This document shows positions 53,101-62,091 of a DNA stretch of 64,000 bases, in pieces. The position numbers were made by a program, and so were the translations under genes. This DNA comes from Paenibacillus solanacearum (GTDB lineage: Bacteria; Bacillota; Bacilli; Paenibacillales; NBRC-103111). The DNA is taken from positions 52,541 through 116,540 of the forward strand of contig NZ_CAJVAS010000018.1 in NCBI RefSeq assembly GCF_910593845.1, written 5' to 3'. The notes under the pieces are model-generated. The model searched no databases. It had not been told where the DNA came from and was given only the letters and a program-made list of their open reading frames with translations. Position 1 is the first letter of the stretch. Each line of letters starts with the position of its first letter.

Positions 53101-54238
53101 GGAATGGCTGAAAGCGCCGGCTGGCGTCGTGAAGGATGACCGGATCGTCTTCAGCACGACCGTCGACATTCCTTTCCCGCCCGAGGAGGGCGTGATCCAG
53201 GTCGGTGCCGACGCCACTTGCCGGCTGCTCGTCAACGGTCAGCTGGACGGCCGGCAGGGAGGCTTCGATCCGTATTACAAAAACAGCCGAATTCAGCCGT
53301 ATGCGGTGAGCAACTTCCGGATGGGAACGAATGAAATTGCCGTCGAGGTGCATGTGCCCGATTACGAGCCGGGCCTCCTGGTAGACGCCGAAGTGCGGGG
53401 CCCAGAGAACCAGGTTCTCACGTTCTTCAGCGGTTCGCACTGGCAGGTGCAGCATGCCGTGCCGGAAGCGCAGCCCGCGGCGCTGCTGCGGGGTTCGAGC
53501 GGCAGGTCGCATAATCAAGACCCGCCTGCCAGCCACCTGTGGCGCAGACCGCATCCGCTGCCGGGAGCGGCATGGCTGGAAGACGCGCCCGCCGACGATA
53601 CCGTGGTCAGCCTTGTCCCCGACGCTTTCTTCGGCCAACAACGAACGGAGTGGTTCGGCTGGATCATTCCGCCTGGAGCTGACTGCGCATACTTGCCGGT
53701 TGCCGGGACGGCAAGATTATGGATCGACGGCGAGGAAGTGGCGGTGAAGGAGGGAGCAGCGGAGCTTCCCCGGCCGATGGCTGCGAAGCGGCGCGCTGTG
53801 CTTCGTGTCGTTCCGGGGCCCGGCCTGACGGGCGGCGCGGTGTTCCGGGCTCCCGTCACTTACCGGATCGCCGAGGGATGCATTCTGACAGGCGATTGGT
53901 CGGAGCAAGGCCTGGAATCGTATTCCGGCGGCGTACGTTACCGCAAGCAGCTCCGCCTCGACGATTCGCTTCCGTCATCGCTTGTCCTTGATCTGGGGCG
54001 CGTTCGCGGTACGGCGGAGGTGCTTGTGAACGGAAAGAGCGCCGGTATACGCGTCATGTCTCCTTACCGCTTCGATCTATCCGGGCTGTGCGTTCCCGGA
54101 GACAATACGATTGACATTATCGTATTTAATACGCTGGCGCCGTACCTCAATGCCGTCAGCCCGACGCACTACATTTTTGAAGGCCAGACCCTATCCGGTA
54201 TGTTCGGACCGGTCGTTCTTTTCGCAGCCGAATCGTGA
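50198..54238 (+). CDS. Large glycoside hydrolase (GH106-like, alpha-L-rhamnosidase type)
   Basis: 1346 residues, no signal peptide, start ATG 50198 with GGGGAGGAG upstream. The N-terminal half (NPPREFSPVPIWWWSGDELN, IRLWFYDQIGF, SFQDELPNLPTWG) resembles the TIM-barrel glycosidases of the GH106 (alpha-L-rhamnosidase) group, with several buried acidic residues. The C-terminal half is beta-rich, with GH2-type sugar-binding sandwiches (SNFRMGTNEIAVEVHVPDYE; VFNTLAPYLNAVSP). It probably acts in the cytoplasm on short oligosaccharides brought in by transport. First gene of the AraC-controlled operon; the next gene starts 22 bases later. Confidence 0.72.
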   Translation: MEQVAQHFANPPREFSPVPIWWWSGDELNLERLRWQMEKFVEGGVYNLLVFNLAPTGPLYGSDADRPHFFTEQWWDVFASVCEFADELGIRLWFYDQIGFSGANIQANLVRNESSYAGQSMETLTTLGEDSLTVRCPAEGELLAAVAVPVDDEGNAAGDPVEIAASGTEVTFSMPGRFRLRLIYAIRRGFDYFSAEACRSLLDQVHGEFERRASHWFRDVIVGSFQDELPNLPTWGSQFADQFRQRKGYDPRLMYLWEGDSAEARRMRIDYQQVRAELAEEAFFRPFFEWHERHGLTCGFDQMGPARGGNPVAAVKYYADYLRTHRWYGAPGSDHHGEAKIHSSLAHVYDKKRVWIESFHSSGWGGTLEETFDWLLPWIRAGANLYNPHAAYYSTRGGWYEWAPPSTCWRQPYWRHYSVFSGAVSRLCYLFTQGHHVCEIGILYPTTAVQANLTLSEPLPRAKAALQCYASLVGSMHWNNTSPGIMDGDRRDYDILNDDALELAEIRGGRLCIREEAYQAIILPACSLLREETAKMLCRFVEDGGTLIAIGEVPQPLDDRQDRHAARLAGLFAEGKAVFVETPEEVVSRLSGIRRTVDAPVPLLHRRIGDYDALFVQAAFPCATHVKPNMKWVEVSYSFTPDEYHRTMKVRLPESAKEVEHWDPITSKRIMLPVRRGSDGAEVEVSFASGPAAVLVWKRDALPESDSAPEQAASGPIAAMPSIAAQSVLLGDSKSEPLMSLGEEWECELVPTLDNRYGDFDKPDYEGAPATATWFMEHRVEQPGEDGLSGGWHEPSAARPGQVQATFGTFAWWCGPYAAAELPQPAAGRDAGLLDTSAAGWKPAVYSLSRGIAKNPIHVQTLGPKGHVPEEFLLFGKVSAGEGVHVRTGIWSDTVQNVNLAVGAPAIKKVWLNGSLLHADHPGYLSVVPVRLEEGLNVLDLQLFPEKDNSSLRAYWCLLRQPERFARPEWLKAPAGVVKDDRIVFSTTVDIPFPPEEGVIQVGADATCRLLVNGQLDGRQGGFDPYYKNSRIQPYAVSNFRMGTNEIAVEVHVPDYEPGLLVDAEVRGPENQVLTFFSGSHWQVQHAVPEAQPAALLRGSSGRSHNQDPPASHLWRRPHPLPGAAWLEDAPADDTVVSLVPDAFFGQQRTEWFGWIIPPGADCAYLPVAGTARLWIDGEEVAVKEGAAELPRPMAAKRRAVLRVVPGPGLTGGAVFRAPVTYRIAEGCILTGDWSEQGLESYSGGVRYRKQLRLDDSLPSSLVLDLGRVRGTAEVLVNGKSAGIRVMSPYRFDLSGLCVPGDNTIDIIVFNTLAPYLNAVSPTHYIFEGQTLSGMFGPVVLFAAES

Positions 54239-54259
54239 TTTATTTGGAGGGATTGCAGC

Positions 54260-55771
54260 ATGACCGTTTTGCAGCCGATCAAACCGGCGAAAAAAGCCAG
54301 AATCGGCCTATATTCCATCGGACTTCAGGAATATTGGCAGCAATTCGAACATCTTCGTGAGCGGCTATTGGAGTACAATGCCTTCATCGCGGCCCGCATG
54401 GAGGAATACGGCGAGGTTTACAACTTCGGCCTCGTCGACACGGAGGGAAAAGGCAGACAAGCGGGCGAATGGTTTAATGCGAACAATGTGGATATCGTTT
54501 TCTGTCATTCCGCTACCTACGCGACAAGCTCCGTCGTGCTTCCGGTGCATCAAATGTGCCGGAAGCACGCGGTCATCCTGAATTTGCAGCCGGCTACCCG
54601 TGTGAACTATGACTTAACGACGACCGGCGAATGGCTGGCGCACTGCGGAGCATGCCCCGTACCAGAAATCTCGAATGCCTTTGAGCGCGCCGGAATTCGT
54701 TTTCGCGTCGTGAACGGGCTGCTCGGGCTGGATTATACGCCAGTCGTGTCGCTGACCGACGAAACGACCCATCTGCGTCCCGAAGCGATAAGGGCGTGGA
54801 CGGAAATCGCGGAATGGATTCGCAGCGCGGCGGTTGTCAGAACGCTGCAGAACAGCCGCTTCGGGTTTCTTGGCAACACGTATAGCGGCATGCTCGATAT
54901 GTACAGCGATTTTACGATGCTGCAATCGCAGATCGGATTTCACGTCGAGATATTGGAAATGTGTGATCTGAACCGAATGCTCGAACGGGTGACCCCCGAA
55001 GAAATCGCGTCCAAGCGGGAAGAGGCATACCGCATGTTCGAAATCAGCGAGGATTCGCCAGCCGATCCGTTGGCCCGCCGGCCGACGGAGGAGCAGCTGG
55101 AATGGGCGTTCAAAGTCGCTGCGGCCCAGGAAAGATTCGTGCGTGAATATGATCTCGACGCACTCGTCTATTATTATCACGGCGCGCCGGGCAATGAATA
55201 CGAGAAGCTGCAATCCGGCTTTATTCTCGGCCATTCCCTGCTCACGGCGCGAGGCATCCCTTGTGCCGGCGAAGGGGATTTAAAGACAGCGCTCGCCATG
55301 AAAATATGCGATATGTTGGGAACGGGGGGGAGCTACTCGGAGCTCGTCGTCGTGGATTACGAGGATCAAACCATTCTGCTCGGACACGACGGACCGTTTC
55401 ATATCGCGATCTCCGAGGGGAAACCGGTGTTGCGCGGCATGGGATTGTATCATGGCAAATTGGGCAGCGGGATTTCTGTGGAAGCCAAGGTCAGAACCGG
55501 TCCGGTCACAACGTTGAACGTGACCCAGGGACGAGACGGCCGGCTGAAAATGATCGCGGGCTGCGGGCTGTCAACCGGCGGGGACATTATGCGGATCGGC
55601 AATACGCAGACCCCTGTCCGCTTCAACCAGCACCCTGACGCGTACATGGCCAGATGGTTTGCGGAAGCGCCGACGCACCACTGCGCGCTGTCTATCGGCC
55701 ACAATGCGCAGCTGTTCCGCAAAGTGGCGGAGCTGCTGGAGTGTTCTTTTGTCACCCTATGCGGGGAGTAA
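54260..55771 (+). CDS. L-fucose/L-arabinose isomerase family protein
   Basis: 503 residues in the fold of L-fucose and L-arabinose isomerases: ARIGLYSIGLQEYW at the start, DIVFCHSATYAT, NSRFGFLGNTYSGMLDM, and the metal/active-site region GDLKTALAMKICDMLGTGG. These enzymes convert aldoses to ketoses, and the gene follows the glycosidase. The true substrate is unknown: rhamnose, fucose and arabinose are all possible. Start ATG 54260 has GGAGGG upstream. Confidence 0.8.
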   Translation: MTVLQPIKPAKKARIGLYSIGLQEYWQQFEHLRERLLEYNAFIAARMEEYGEVYNFGLVDTEGKGRQAGEWFNANNVDIVFCHSATYATSSVVLPVHQMCRKHAVILNLQPATRVNYDLTTTGEWLAHCGACPVPEISNAFERAGIRFRVVNGLLGLDYTPVVSLTDETTHLRPEAIRAWTEIAEWIRSAAVVRTLQNSRFGFLGNTYSGMLDMYSDFTMLQSQIGFHVEILEMCDLNRMLERVTPEEIASKREEAYRMFEISEDSPADPLARRPTEEQLEWAFKVAAAQERFVREYDLDALVYYYHGAPGNEYEKLQSGFILGHSLLTARGIPCAGEGDLKTALAMKICDMLGTGGSYSELVVVDYEDQTILLGHDGPFHIAISEGKPVLRGMGLYHGKLGSGISVEAKVRTGPVTTLNVTQGRDGRLKMIAGCGLSTGGDIMRIGNTQTPVRFNQHPDAYMARWFAEAPTHHCALSIGHNAQLFRKVAELLECSFVTLCGE

Positions 55772-55959
55772 GCGGGTTGCGCCGCATTCATTGTCGGCGC
55801 AATCCCGATTTTTCCAAGACGCGGCTGCTGCGGATCGACGCCAAGTCGATACCAGCTTAGCCGTTCGGGAGGTGAGTGCCTGCCGCTATCGCGAAACTCA
55901 GCTAGGACATCAGGGAGGGAACGTTTTTGGAAGCGCTTAATCGAGAGGGGATAACAAGA

Positions 55960-57291
55960 ATGCCGAACAAACGAATCAGACTTAGTTTTGCGTTGCTGCC
56001 GTTATGTATCCTCACCGCCGCTTGCGGTGGAAACGGCGCGGGTACCGCGACCGACGCGGGGGCTGACAAATCGGGCAAAACCCCTGTGTCCAGCGAACCG
56101 GTAACCCTTACCTTTTACATGCATTCCGCAGGGATGTCCGATGACGAGTATAAGCGGTATGTTGTCGAACCGGTGCAAAAAAAATATCCGAACATCACGC
56201 TGGTGATGGAGCGCAGCGCGGACAAGAAGGTGGAGGATTTGATCGCCGCAGGCACGTATCCGGATATTATGACGGTGGATACGTATTCCGTCCTCAAGAT
56301 GAAGGAGCTGGAGATGGCCCAAGAATTGACTTCGCTGGCCAAAGCGAACGGCTTCGACCGGACGAAATATACGCCTACCCTGATGAACGTGAACGATTTG
56401 TACGGCAAAAAAGGGGAGTTATACGCCATCCCGTGGGCCGCCCAATACACTGCGCTGTATTATAACAAGGACATTTTCGACAAATTCGGAGTACCGTACC
56501 CGAAGGACGGCATGACATGGGATGATGTGCTGGCGTTGGGCAGGAAGGTAATCGGAACGGACGGGAACACCCAGTATTACCCGCTCGGCAGCCAGGTGGA
56601 TGCGTTCTATATCTACAGCCAGCTGTCCCCGGAGCCCCTCGTCAATCCGGCGACCAGGAAAGCGCAATTTAACAGCGAGCAATGGAAAACGGTATTCCAG
56701 CTTATGAAGAACATTACCGATTTGCCGAATAACAAATCCGGGTACGGGACGGGAAGAGACCGGTTTCTGAAAGACAAGACACTCGCCATGCTTCCCGATT
56801 GGGGATCTTACGCGAGCAACCTGATGACAGCGGAAAATCAAGGCGGAGCGGGGATGAAGTGGGATCTGGCCTCCTACCCTACGTTCAAAGAAAACCCCGG
56901 CGTCGGCCCCGCCAGCGGGCCGTTTCTGATGATGGTTTGCTCCCAGAGCAAGCACAAGCAGGAAGCGTTTCAAGTCATATCGGAAATCGTCAGCAAAGAA
57001 AATCAACTGGTCATCGCCAAGGAGGGGCAGAAACTGCCCGCTATGAACGATGAGGAGCTGAAGAAAAGCTTTGCGGCCAACAACCCGATCATGAAGGAGA
57101 AAAACGTACAAAGCATCTTCAAAGTGAAATCGGCTCCCATCGGCGTGAGAACGGAGTATTACGACGCAGCCAACAAGCCGCTGAAAGAAAATTTGAAGAA
57201 AGTCGCGGAAGGCACCATGGACATGAACACCGCACTCAGGGATGCGGAAGAAAAAGCGAACAAAGCCATTCAGACCCAGTTCGGGCAGTGA
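55960..57291 (+). CDS. Extracellular solute-binding lipoprotein, family 1 (orphan)
   Basis: 443 residues. Lipobox LTAAC (Cys ~20), a Gly/Asp linker, then the family-1 fold with GELYAIPWAAQYTALYYNKD, FGVPYPKDGMTWDD and MNTALRDAEEKANK. It is a close relative of the lipoproteins at 6617 and 16347. ATG 55960 is chosen because it starts a proper signal peptide and GAGGGG lies just upstream; an earlier in-frame codon at 55927 adds eleven charged residues. Third gene of the glycosidase operon; there are no permease genes afterwards, so it must use a transporter encoded elsewhere. Confidence 0.88.
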   Translation: MPNKRIRLSFALLPLCILTAACGGNGAGTATDAGADKSGKTPVSSEPVTLTFYMHSAGMSDDEYKRYVVEPVQKKYPNITLVMERSADKKVEDLIAAGTYPDIMTVDTYSVLKMKELEMAQELTSLAKANGFDRTKYTPTLMNVNDLYGKKGELYAIPWAAQYTALYYNKDIFDKFGVPYPKDGMTWDDVLALGRKVIGTDGNTQYYPLGSQVDAFYIYSQLSPEPLVNPATRKAQFNSEQWKTVFQLMKNITDLPNNKSGYGTGRDRFLKDKTLAMLPDWGSYASNLMTAENQGGAGMKWDLASYPTFKENPGVGPASGPFLMMVCSQSKHKQEAFQVISEIVSKENQLVIAKEGQKLPAMNDEELKKSFAANNPIMKEKNVQSIFKVKSAPIGVRTEYYDAANKPLKENLKKVAEGTMDMNTALRDAEEKANKAIQTQFGQ

Positions 57292-57447
57292 TTCAGGGCT
57301 GCGAAGCGGCGGCGGTTTGTCGAATGATTTTACACGGCCAAGAATTGGCTGAACCACTAGCGACTCCGCCGGCGTCGAAGAAGGCCAACTCGCTGCGCGC
57401 TCACGGTTCTCCACCTGCAAAACGCTGAAGTACGACGTTATATGAAT

Positions 57448-57485
57448 GCCCGGACGATGGCTGCTGCCTCGGTTCGGGCTTTTTC
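57448..57485 (+). terminator. Terminator of the glycosidase operon
   Basis: GCCCG and CGGGC pair at the base of a long, partly paired hairpin and are followed by TTTTTCT. The rest of the 334-base gap 57292-57625 shows no gene. Confidence 0.6.
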
Positions 57486-57625
57486 TATTATGGACGAGAT
57501 CGACTCTCTGAAGGATGAAATGCAGCGCGGTCGTTCCGTCCTATGGAAGATAAGTTCAAGATCTTGCTGTATACTTAAGCTTAACCGGTACGATGAGGTG
57601 AACAACTGAAGGAGGTTTATACGTA

Positions 57626-58642
57626 ATGAAATCTGACCGTATAAGCATCCCGGCGGGATTTTGGACGGGATTGCAGCAATTGGGGATTGCCCCGCACGAT
57701 ATAGCCCGCCAAGCGCAGCTGCCGCTTCACATCATGACAGAGCCCGCGGTCGAGATCGACCATTATTTCAAAATTTGGAAAGCATACTCCGAGCTCGTTG
57801 GCGATACGGCCATCGCGATCCTCCAACTTGCAACCGTCTTTGAAACGGCGCAATATCCGCCGACTGCCTTAGCGACCTACCATGCTCGTAACTATCGCGA
57901 CGCCCTTAACCGAATGGCACTTTACAAACAGCTTTGTCCTCCGGAAGGTTTGCGTATTTCCGAAGACGGCGAACGCTGTACCATTGAACTGGATTCGATA
58001 CGCGGGGGGCAGCTCGAACCGCCAGTGCTGGTGGGAACCACTCTGGCTTTTCTCCTGGAGCTGGGTCGGCGGGGCACAGGCCAGCCTTTAAGGGCCCAAT
58101 CCGTGGAATTTTCCCAATCGATGGGAGATGTAAAGGCTCTTGAAACTTACTTCGGGTGTCGTGTCCGGACAGGAACACCGGCAGACCGATTGACGCTATA
58201 TCGAAGCGATTTGGACCGTCCTTTTACTTCCTACAATAAAGAGCTGCTGGAGATCCTGACTCCCATATTGGATCGATCTTTGGATGAACACCGCAGCCGC
58301 TCCATATCCGAGAAGGTCAAGCGGATCTTGAGGCGCAGCCTAACCGGAGGGGGCTTAGACATTCGAGCTGCGGCGAGCGAATTGGGTGTGAGCAACCGTA
58401 CGCTGCAGCGTCGTCTTACCGACGAAGGCACAACGTTCAAGCAACTGTTGACACAGACCCGGCATGAACAGGCGCGAGAATACTTGGCAAACCCCGAGCT
58501 CGATATCCAAGAAGTGGCTTTCTTAATTGGATATGAGGACCAGAACTCGTTTTATCGCGCCTTTCGGCTATGGGAAGGCGATACTCCCTCGCATTGGCGC
58601 TCCGCATATGTAAGGGCGACCGCTGCAGAATCCTCCACCTAG
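57626..58642 (+). CDS. AraC family transcriptional regulator (OruR-like)
   Basis: 338 residues. The N-terminal ~200 residues are of the Arabinose_bd type found in OruR/ArgR-like AraC proteins (GLQQLGIAPHDIARQAQLPL; YRDALNRMALYKQL), and the C-terminal HTH reads IRAAASELGVSNRTLQRRLT and IQEVAFLIGYEDQNSFYRAF. GAAGGAGG precedes ATG 57626. It lies upstream of an SDR gene on the same strand, a common arrangement in which it activates the SDR. Confidence 0.92.
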   Translation: MKSDRISIPAGFWTGLQQLGIAPHDIARQAQLPLHIMTEPAVEIDHYFKIWKAYSELVGDTAIAILQLATVFETAQYPPTALATYHARNYRDALNRMALYKQLCPPEGLRISEDGERCTIELDSIRGGQLEPPVLVGTTLAFLLELGRRGTGQPLRAQSVEFSQSMGDVKALETYFGCRVRTGTPADRLTLYRSDLDRPFTSYNKELLEILTPILDRSLDEHRSRSISEKVKRILRRSLTGGGLDIRAAASELGVSNRTLQRRLTDEGTTFKQLLTQTRHEQAREYLANPELDIQEVAFLIGYEDQNSFYRAFRLWEGDTPSHWRSAYVRATAAESST

Positions 58643-58819
58643 CCGCCTCGTTTATTCCGGTCTTCATAATTGGCGGGTGAAACAAGTAATTTGGCGCACT
58701 ACACTAGTTACCGGACGATCCAAGCAAAGTAATATAATCTCTATCCGGAGCACAACGATGTTCCAACAATAACTTCTAATTCGGGCTTGCCCTGAATGGC
58801 AGCAAAGGAGATATAGGTT

Positions 58820-59611
58820 ATGGATATGGGATTAACGAACAAAACAGCTTTAGTAACCGGATCAACCAAAGGGATCGGGAAGGCCATCGCCATTGAACTT
58901 GCCCGGGAAGGCGTCCATGTCCTGGTTAATGGACGTAATCATGAAGAGGTCGAACGAACCGTCAATGCATTGAAGTCAGAGTTCCCGGCGACCTCCCCCC
59001 AGAATGCGGCAGCTGATCTTGTGGACATGCAGCAAAGGGAGGCTTTGTTAGCGAAATTTCCTCGTGTCGATATATTAATAAACAATATGGGCATTTATGA
59101 AATCATGTCGTATGAGGACATTGACGATGAAATATGGGAGAAGTACTTCCGTACGAATGTCCTTGCCGCTAATGGGTTAGCTAAATATTACTTGCCCGGC
59201 ATGCTAAAAAACAACTTCGGGCGAATCCTCTTTATCGCTAGCGAAGAAGCCATGATGCCTTCAGGGCAAATGCCGCAGTATTGCATGACCAAATCCATGT
59301 TACTCTCACTGTCAAAAAGCCTATCCAAACTAACGAGAGGGGCCGAGGTCACATCCAATACGATTATGCCGGGACCCACGCTTTCCGAGAAGGTATATCA
59401 AATCATTGAAGGGATGTTTCCTGACGATATGGACTTTTCGGAAAAAGAGAAAAAGTTTATGGCTGCACACCTGCCTCAATCAGAAATCCAGCGGTTTATC
59501 AAGCCTTATGAAATCGGCCGACTGGCTGCTTTCGTATGCAGCCCTTATGCATCGGCATTTAAAGGCTCCCCCATCCGTATGGACGGGGGGATGGTGCCTA
59601 CTATTTTTTAA
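58820..59611 (+). CDS. SDR family oxidoreductase
   Basis: 263 residues with TGSTKGIGKAIAIELAREG (cofactor loop), LINNMGIYE (variant of NNAG) and the catalytic region IASEEAMMPSG...YCMTKS, where Tyr and Lys are in place. The C-terminal GSPIRMDGGMVP is typical of the family. AAAGGAGA is 8 bases before ATG 58820. Probably controlled by the AraC regulator upstream. Confidence 0.92.
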   Translation: MDMGLTNKTALVTGSTKGIGKAIAIELAREGVHVLVNGRNHEEVERTVNALKSEFPATSPQNAAADLVDMQQREALLAKFPRVDILINNMGIYEIMSYEDIDDEIWEKYFRTNVLAANGLAKYYLPGMLKNNFGRILFIASEEAMMPSGQMPQYCMTKSMLLSLSKSLSKLTRGAEVTSNTIMPGPTLSEKVYQIIEGMFPDDMDFSEKEKKFMAAHLPQSEIQRFIKPYEIGRLAAFVCSPYASAFKGSPIRMDGGMVPTIF

Positions 59612-59690
59612 CTTCAACGTTATTCGGCTGTGCACCACAAACTGAACGGCTGATTTACGGGTTCATGCAAGGTAATTTGTTCGCTTTCGA

Positions 59691-59697
59691 TGTCACA
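59691..59697 (+). promoter_or_regulatory. ECF41-type -35 element
   Basis: TGTCACA lies 55 bases before the oxidoreductase gene whose operon ends with an ECF41 sigma factor. A matching CGTC-like -10 is not clear at the usual 16-base distance (TGTT is found). Confidence 0.4.
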
Positions 59698-59751
59698 AAT
59701 CAGCTCGTTACATTGTTATATGTGCAAAACGTAATAAGGAGCTGAGGAAAG

Positions 59752-60948
59752 ATGAACGACTTGACATGTATAATCATCGGAGGCGGCTATGCTGGGCTTG
59801 GAGCACTCAAAGCAATAAAGGAAGCGACCCGGGGCATGACGAACGGGCGGCGGATTCGGTTCGTTCTGTTCGACAAGCAGCCCGGTCATATGCGCAAAAT
59901 GCTGTTGTTCCGGCCGGCCGTAGGCGAGGAAGAGATAATGATTCCCTGGACGCATTATCGGTTTTCAGAAGGAGTCGAATTCGTGCAGGCTGCGGTTACG
60001 TCTGTGGATCGCGGGGAAAAACAGATTCGATATGAGGATACGCAAGGAAATGAGGTCCGAATGGGTTATGACCTCTTGGTTGTTGCCGTCGGCAGCATCG
60101 TTCGGACGCCTGATCCTGATCAGGGCGGCATTTCGTTAACGGATCCGCAAACTGCGGCAGTCATCCGGGAGCGTTGGCGCGCCAATCTGCGGCAAGCTGT
60201 TGGTGAATCCAATGCTAAGGAAAGAAAGCGGCTGATGACAGTCGCAGTTGCGGGGGCGGGCATCAGCGGCGTTGAGACATCCGCTGAGTTGGCGCTTGAG
60301 ATGCGGAAGGAAGCTTCGTCATTAGGATTGAGCCCGTCCGATGTTTCCGTCTATTTGCTGAGCGGCCAGGAACGGTTATTCCTGGAAGGACCCGAGAAGG
60401 TTGGGCGGAAATTAGACCAGGTACTCACCGAATGCGGCGTATCCGTACTTTACAACCGTAAAGTAATGCGGGAGGAAGCAGGAGTGGTTACATTGAATAA
60501 TGGGGACCGTCTGCCGGTGGGTCTATGTATATGGACGGTAGGTTTGATTCCGAATCCGGCTCTTCGCACGATGGGCCTGCCGCTTACCCCCAATGGTCAA
60601 GTGCGGGTGGATGAATCTTATCGCGTCCAAGGGGCGCCGGGTGTATACAGCATTGGCGACTGTACGAGAATCGTCGACCCGAAAAACGGCAAGGCCGACC
60701 TGATGAGGGCCGGAGAATGCGGGCTGCAGGCTGATCGACTGGGGCACGTCGTAATGGCCGATCTGGAGGGCCGCCCCGCGCCGGTTCACAAATCCCCGAG
60801 CTCGATCATAGAATTTTTCTGCATCGGCCTCGGTGAAAATCGCGGAATGGTGTGGGGACGCAAATGGGGACTTGATCTGATTTTAACGGGAAAGACTGCG
60901 TGGAAAGTTAGGAAACTGGCATGGGATGCGGGCAGTAAGCTTCGGTAG
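59752..60948 (+). CDS. NAD(P)/FAD-dependent oxidoreductase, NDH-2-like
   Basis: 398 residues. FAD site IIIGGGYAGLGAL at the N-terminus, NAD site VAVAGAGISGVETSAELALE mid-protein, and GVYSIGDCTRI near the C-terminus, the pattern of type II NADH dehydrogenases and related reductases. No membrane helix; the C-terminal amphipathic segment may bind the membrane, as in NDH-2. AAGGAGCTGAGG precedes the ATG. The sigma-factor gene begins 51 bases later; this type of oxidoreductase is a typical neighbour of ECF41 factors. Confidence 0.88.
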   Translation: MNDLTCIIIGGGYAGLGALKAIKEATRGMTNGRRIRFVLFDKQPGHMRKMLLFRPAVGEEEIMIPWTHYRFSEGVEFVQAAVTSVDRGEKQIRYEDTQGNEVRMGYDLLVVAVGSIVRTPDPDQGGISLTDPQTAAVIRERWRANLRQAVGESNAKERKRLMTVAVAGAGISGVETSAELALEMRKEASSLGLSPSDVSVYLLSGQERLFLEGPEKVGRKLDQVLTECGVSVLYNRKVMREEAGVVTLNNGDRLPVGLCIWTVGLIPNPALRTMGLPLTPNGQVRVDESYRVQGAPGVYSIGDCTRIVDPKNGKADLMRAGECGLQADRLGHVVMADLEGRPAPVHKSPSSIIEFFCIGLGENRGMVWGRKWGLDLILTGKTAWKVRKLAWDAGSKLR

Positions 60949-60999
60949 AAGCGAGGATCCAAGAGTGAAATATTACAGGCAGAAAAGGTGTGATGGCGA

Positions 61000-61863
61000 A
61001 TGGAGGAACTGTACGATCAATACAGAGCACTGCTGTTCACGCTAGCCTATCAGTTGACCGGTTCTGTAGCAGACGCGGAAGATGCGGTTCAGGATGTGTT
61101 TGTTAAGGTGTGCGACGTACATCCCGAAAGGTTGAAGGAGCCGAAGGCGTATTTGTGCAAAGTGGTAACCAATCACTGCCTTAATCAGCAGAAATCGGCG
61201 CGAAAGAGACGGGAAGTGTATGTCGGTACGTGGCTTCCCGAACCGATTTGGACAAATGGGGCCGATACGCTCGAGATGACAGTCGTCCGCCGCGATCTGC
61301 TGTCTTACGCCATGCTCGTACTGTTGGAAAAGCTGACGCCGACCGAGCGGACGGTCTTCGTCCTGCGGGAGGCGCTGGGCTTCGATTATCCGGAAATAGC
61401 GGAACTGCTCGACAAGGGAGAGGCGAATTGCCGCAAGCTGATGAGCAGGGCAAGAGGCAAGATGGGAATATCCGAGGAGGAGCCGGTCGCGGCTGAAGCG
61501 GTCGAGTTGGAATGGGTTAGCCGGTTCCTCGTATCCCTCGAGCAAGGTGACGTCGATCATGTGAAGTCTTTACTGACCGAGGACGCCATATTTGTCGCCG
61601 ATGGAGGCGGGAAAGCCACCGCATTCCTGCATCCGGTACAAACGCGCGATCGCGTGGCCCAAGTCCTGATCGACGGGTTCCACGGCATAAGGCCGTATCA
61701 TCATGGGAAACTCCACTTCGAGGCGGTCCCTCTGAACGGCGAGAACGGTATCGTCATCCGATCTGAGGACGCCATCGTGGCCGCTATATTTATACAGCTC
61801 CGACGCGGAAAGCTTGCCAGAATGTATGCGGTATGGAACCCGGATAAGCTTGTCCGAATGTAA
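61000..61863 (+). CDS. ECF41-type RNA polymerase sigma factor
   Basis: 287 residues. Region 2 (LTGSVADAEDAVQDVFVKV) and region 4 (FVLREALGFDYPEIAELLDK) are followed by a SnoaL-like C-terminal domain. Three signatures of ECF41 are present: WLPEP (78-82) between the sigma regions, DGGGK (~200) and NPDKL at the C-terminus, which in that group regulate activity without an anti-sigma factor. It is co-oriented with the oxidoreductase and may control the TGTCACA promoter upstream. Confidence 0.92.
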   Translation: MEELYDQYRALLFTLAYQLTGSVADAEDAVQDVFVKVCDVHPERLKEPKAYLCKVVTNHCLNQQKSARKRREVYVGTWLPEPIWTNGADTLEMTVVRRDLLSYAMLVLLEKLTPTERTVFVLREALGFDYPEIAELLDKGEANCRKLMSRARGKMGISEEEPVAAEAVELEWVSRFLVSLEQGDVDHVKSLLTEDAIFVADGGGKATAFLHPVQTRDRVAQVLIDGFHGIRPYHHGKLHFEAVPLNGENGIVIRSEDAIVAAIFIQLRRGKLARMYAVWNPDKLVRM

Positions 61864-61913
61864 GGATATTCTTGAACTCCCTCGGTACGATAGCTCAATA
61901 ACGACGTCAAGAG

Positions 61914-61939
61914 GCCGCCGTGATGATCGGCGGCTTTTT
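61914..61939 (+). terminator. Rho-independent terminator of the sigma factor operon
   Basis: Perfect 7-bp GC stem GCCGCCG / CGGCGGC with a 7-base loop, followed by TTTTT. Confidence 0.86.
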
Positions 61940-62091
61940 GGCATGCTAACTGGCGGTTGTAGTTAATAAGGTCTTGGATTTTTTACTTTACACAAGAACA
62001 TATGTACTATATATTAGTTGCAATGGATTAATATTCCATATTTTGTTGAGAGGTTATTAAATCTAAAATCTAGAAGCAAAGGATGATAAAA

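Noticed and set aside
57292..57625. Possible gene in the gap before the OruR-like regulator
   Set aside because: Only short frames without ribosome sites; the single supported element is the terminator at 57448.
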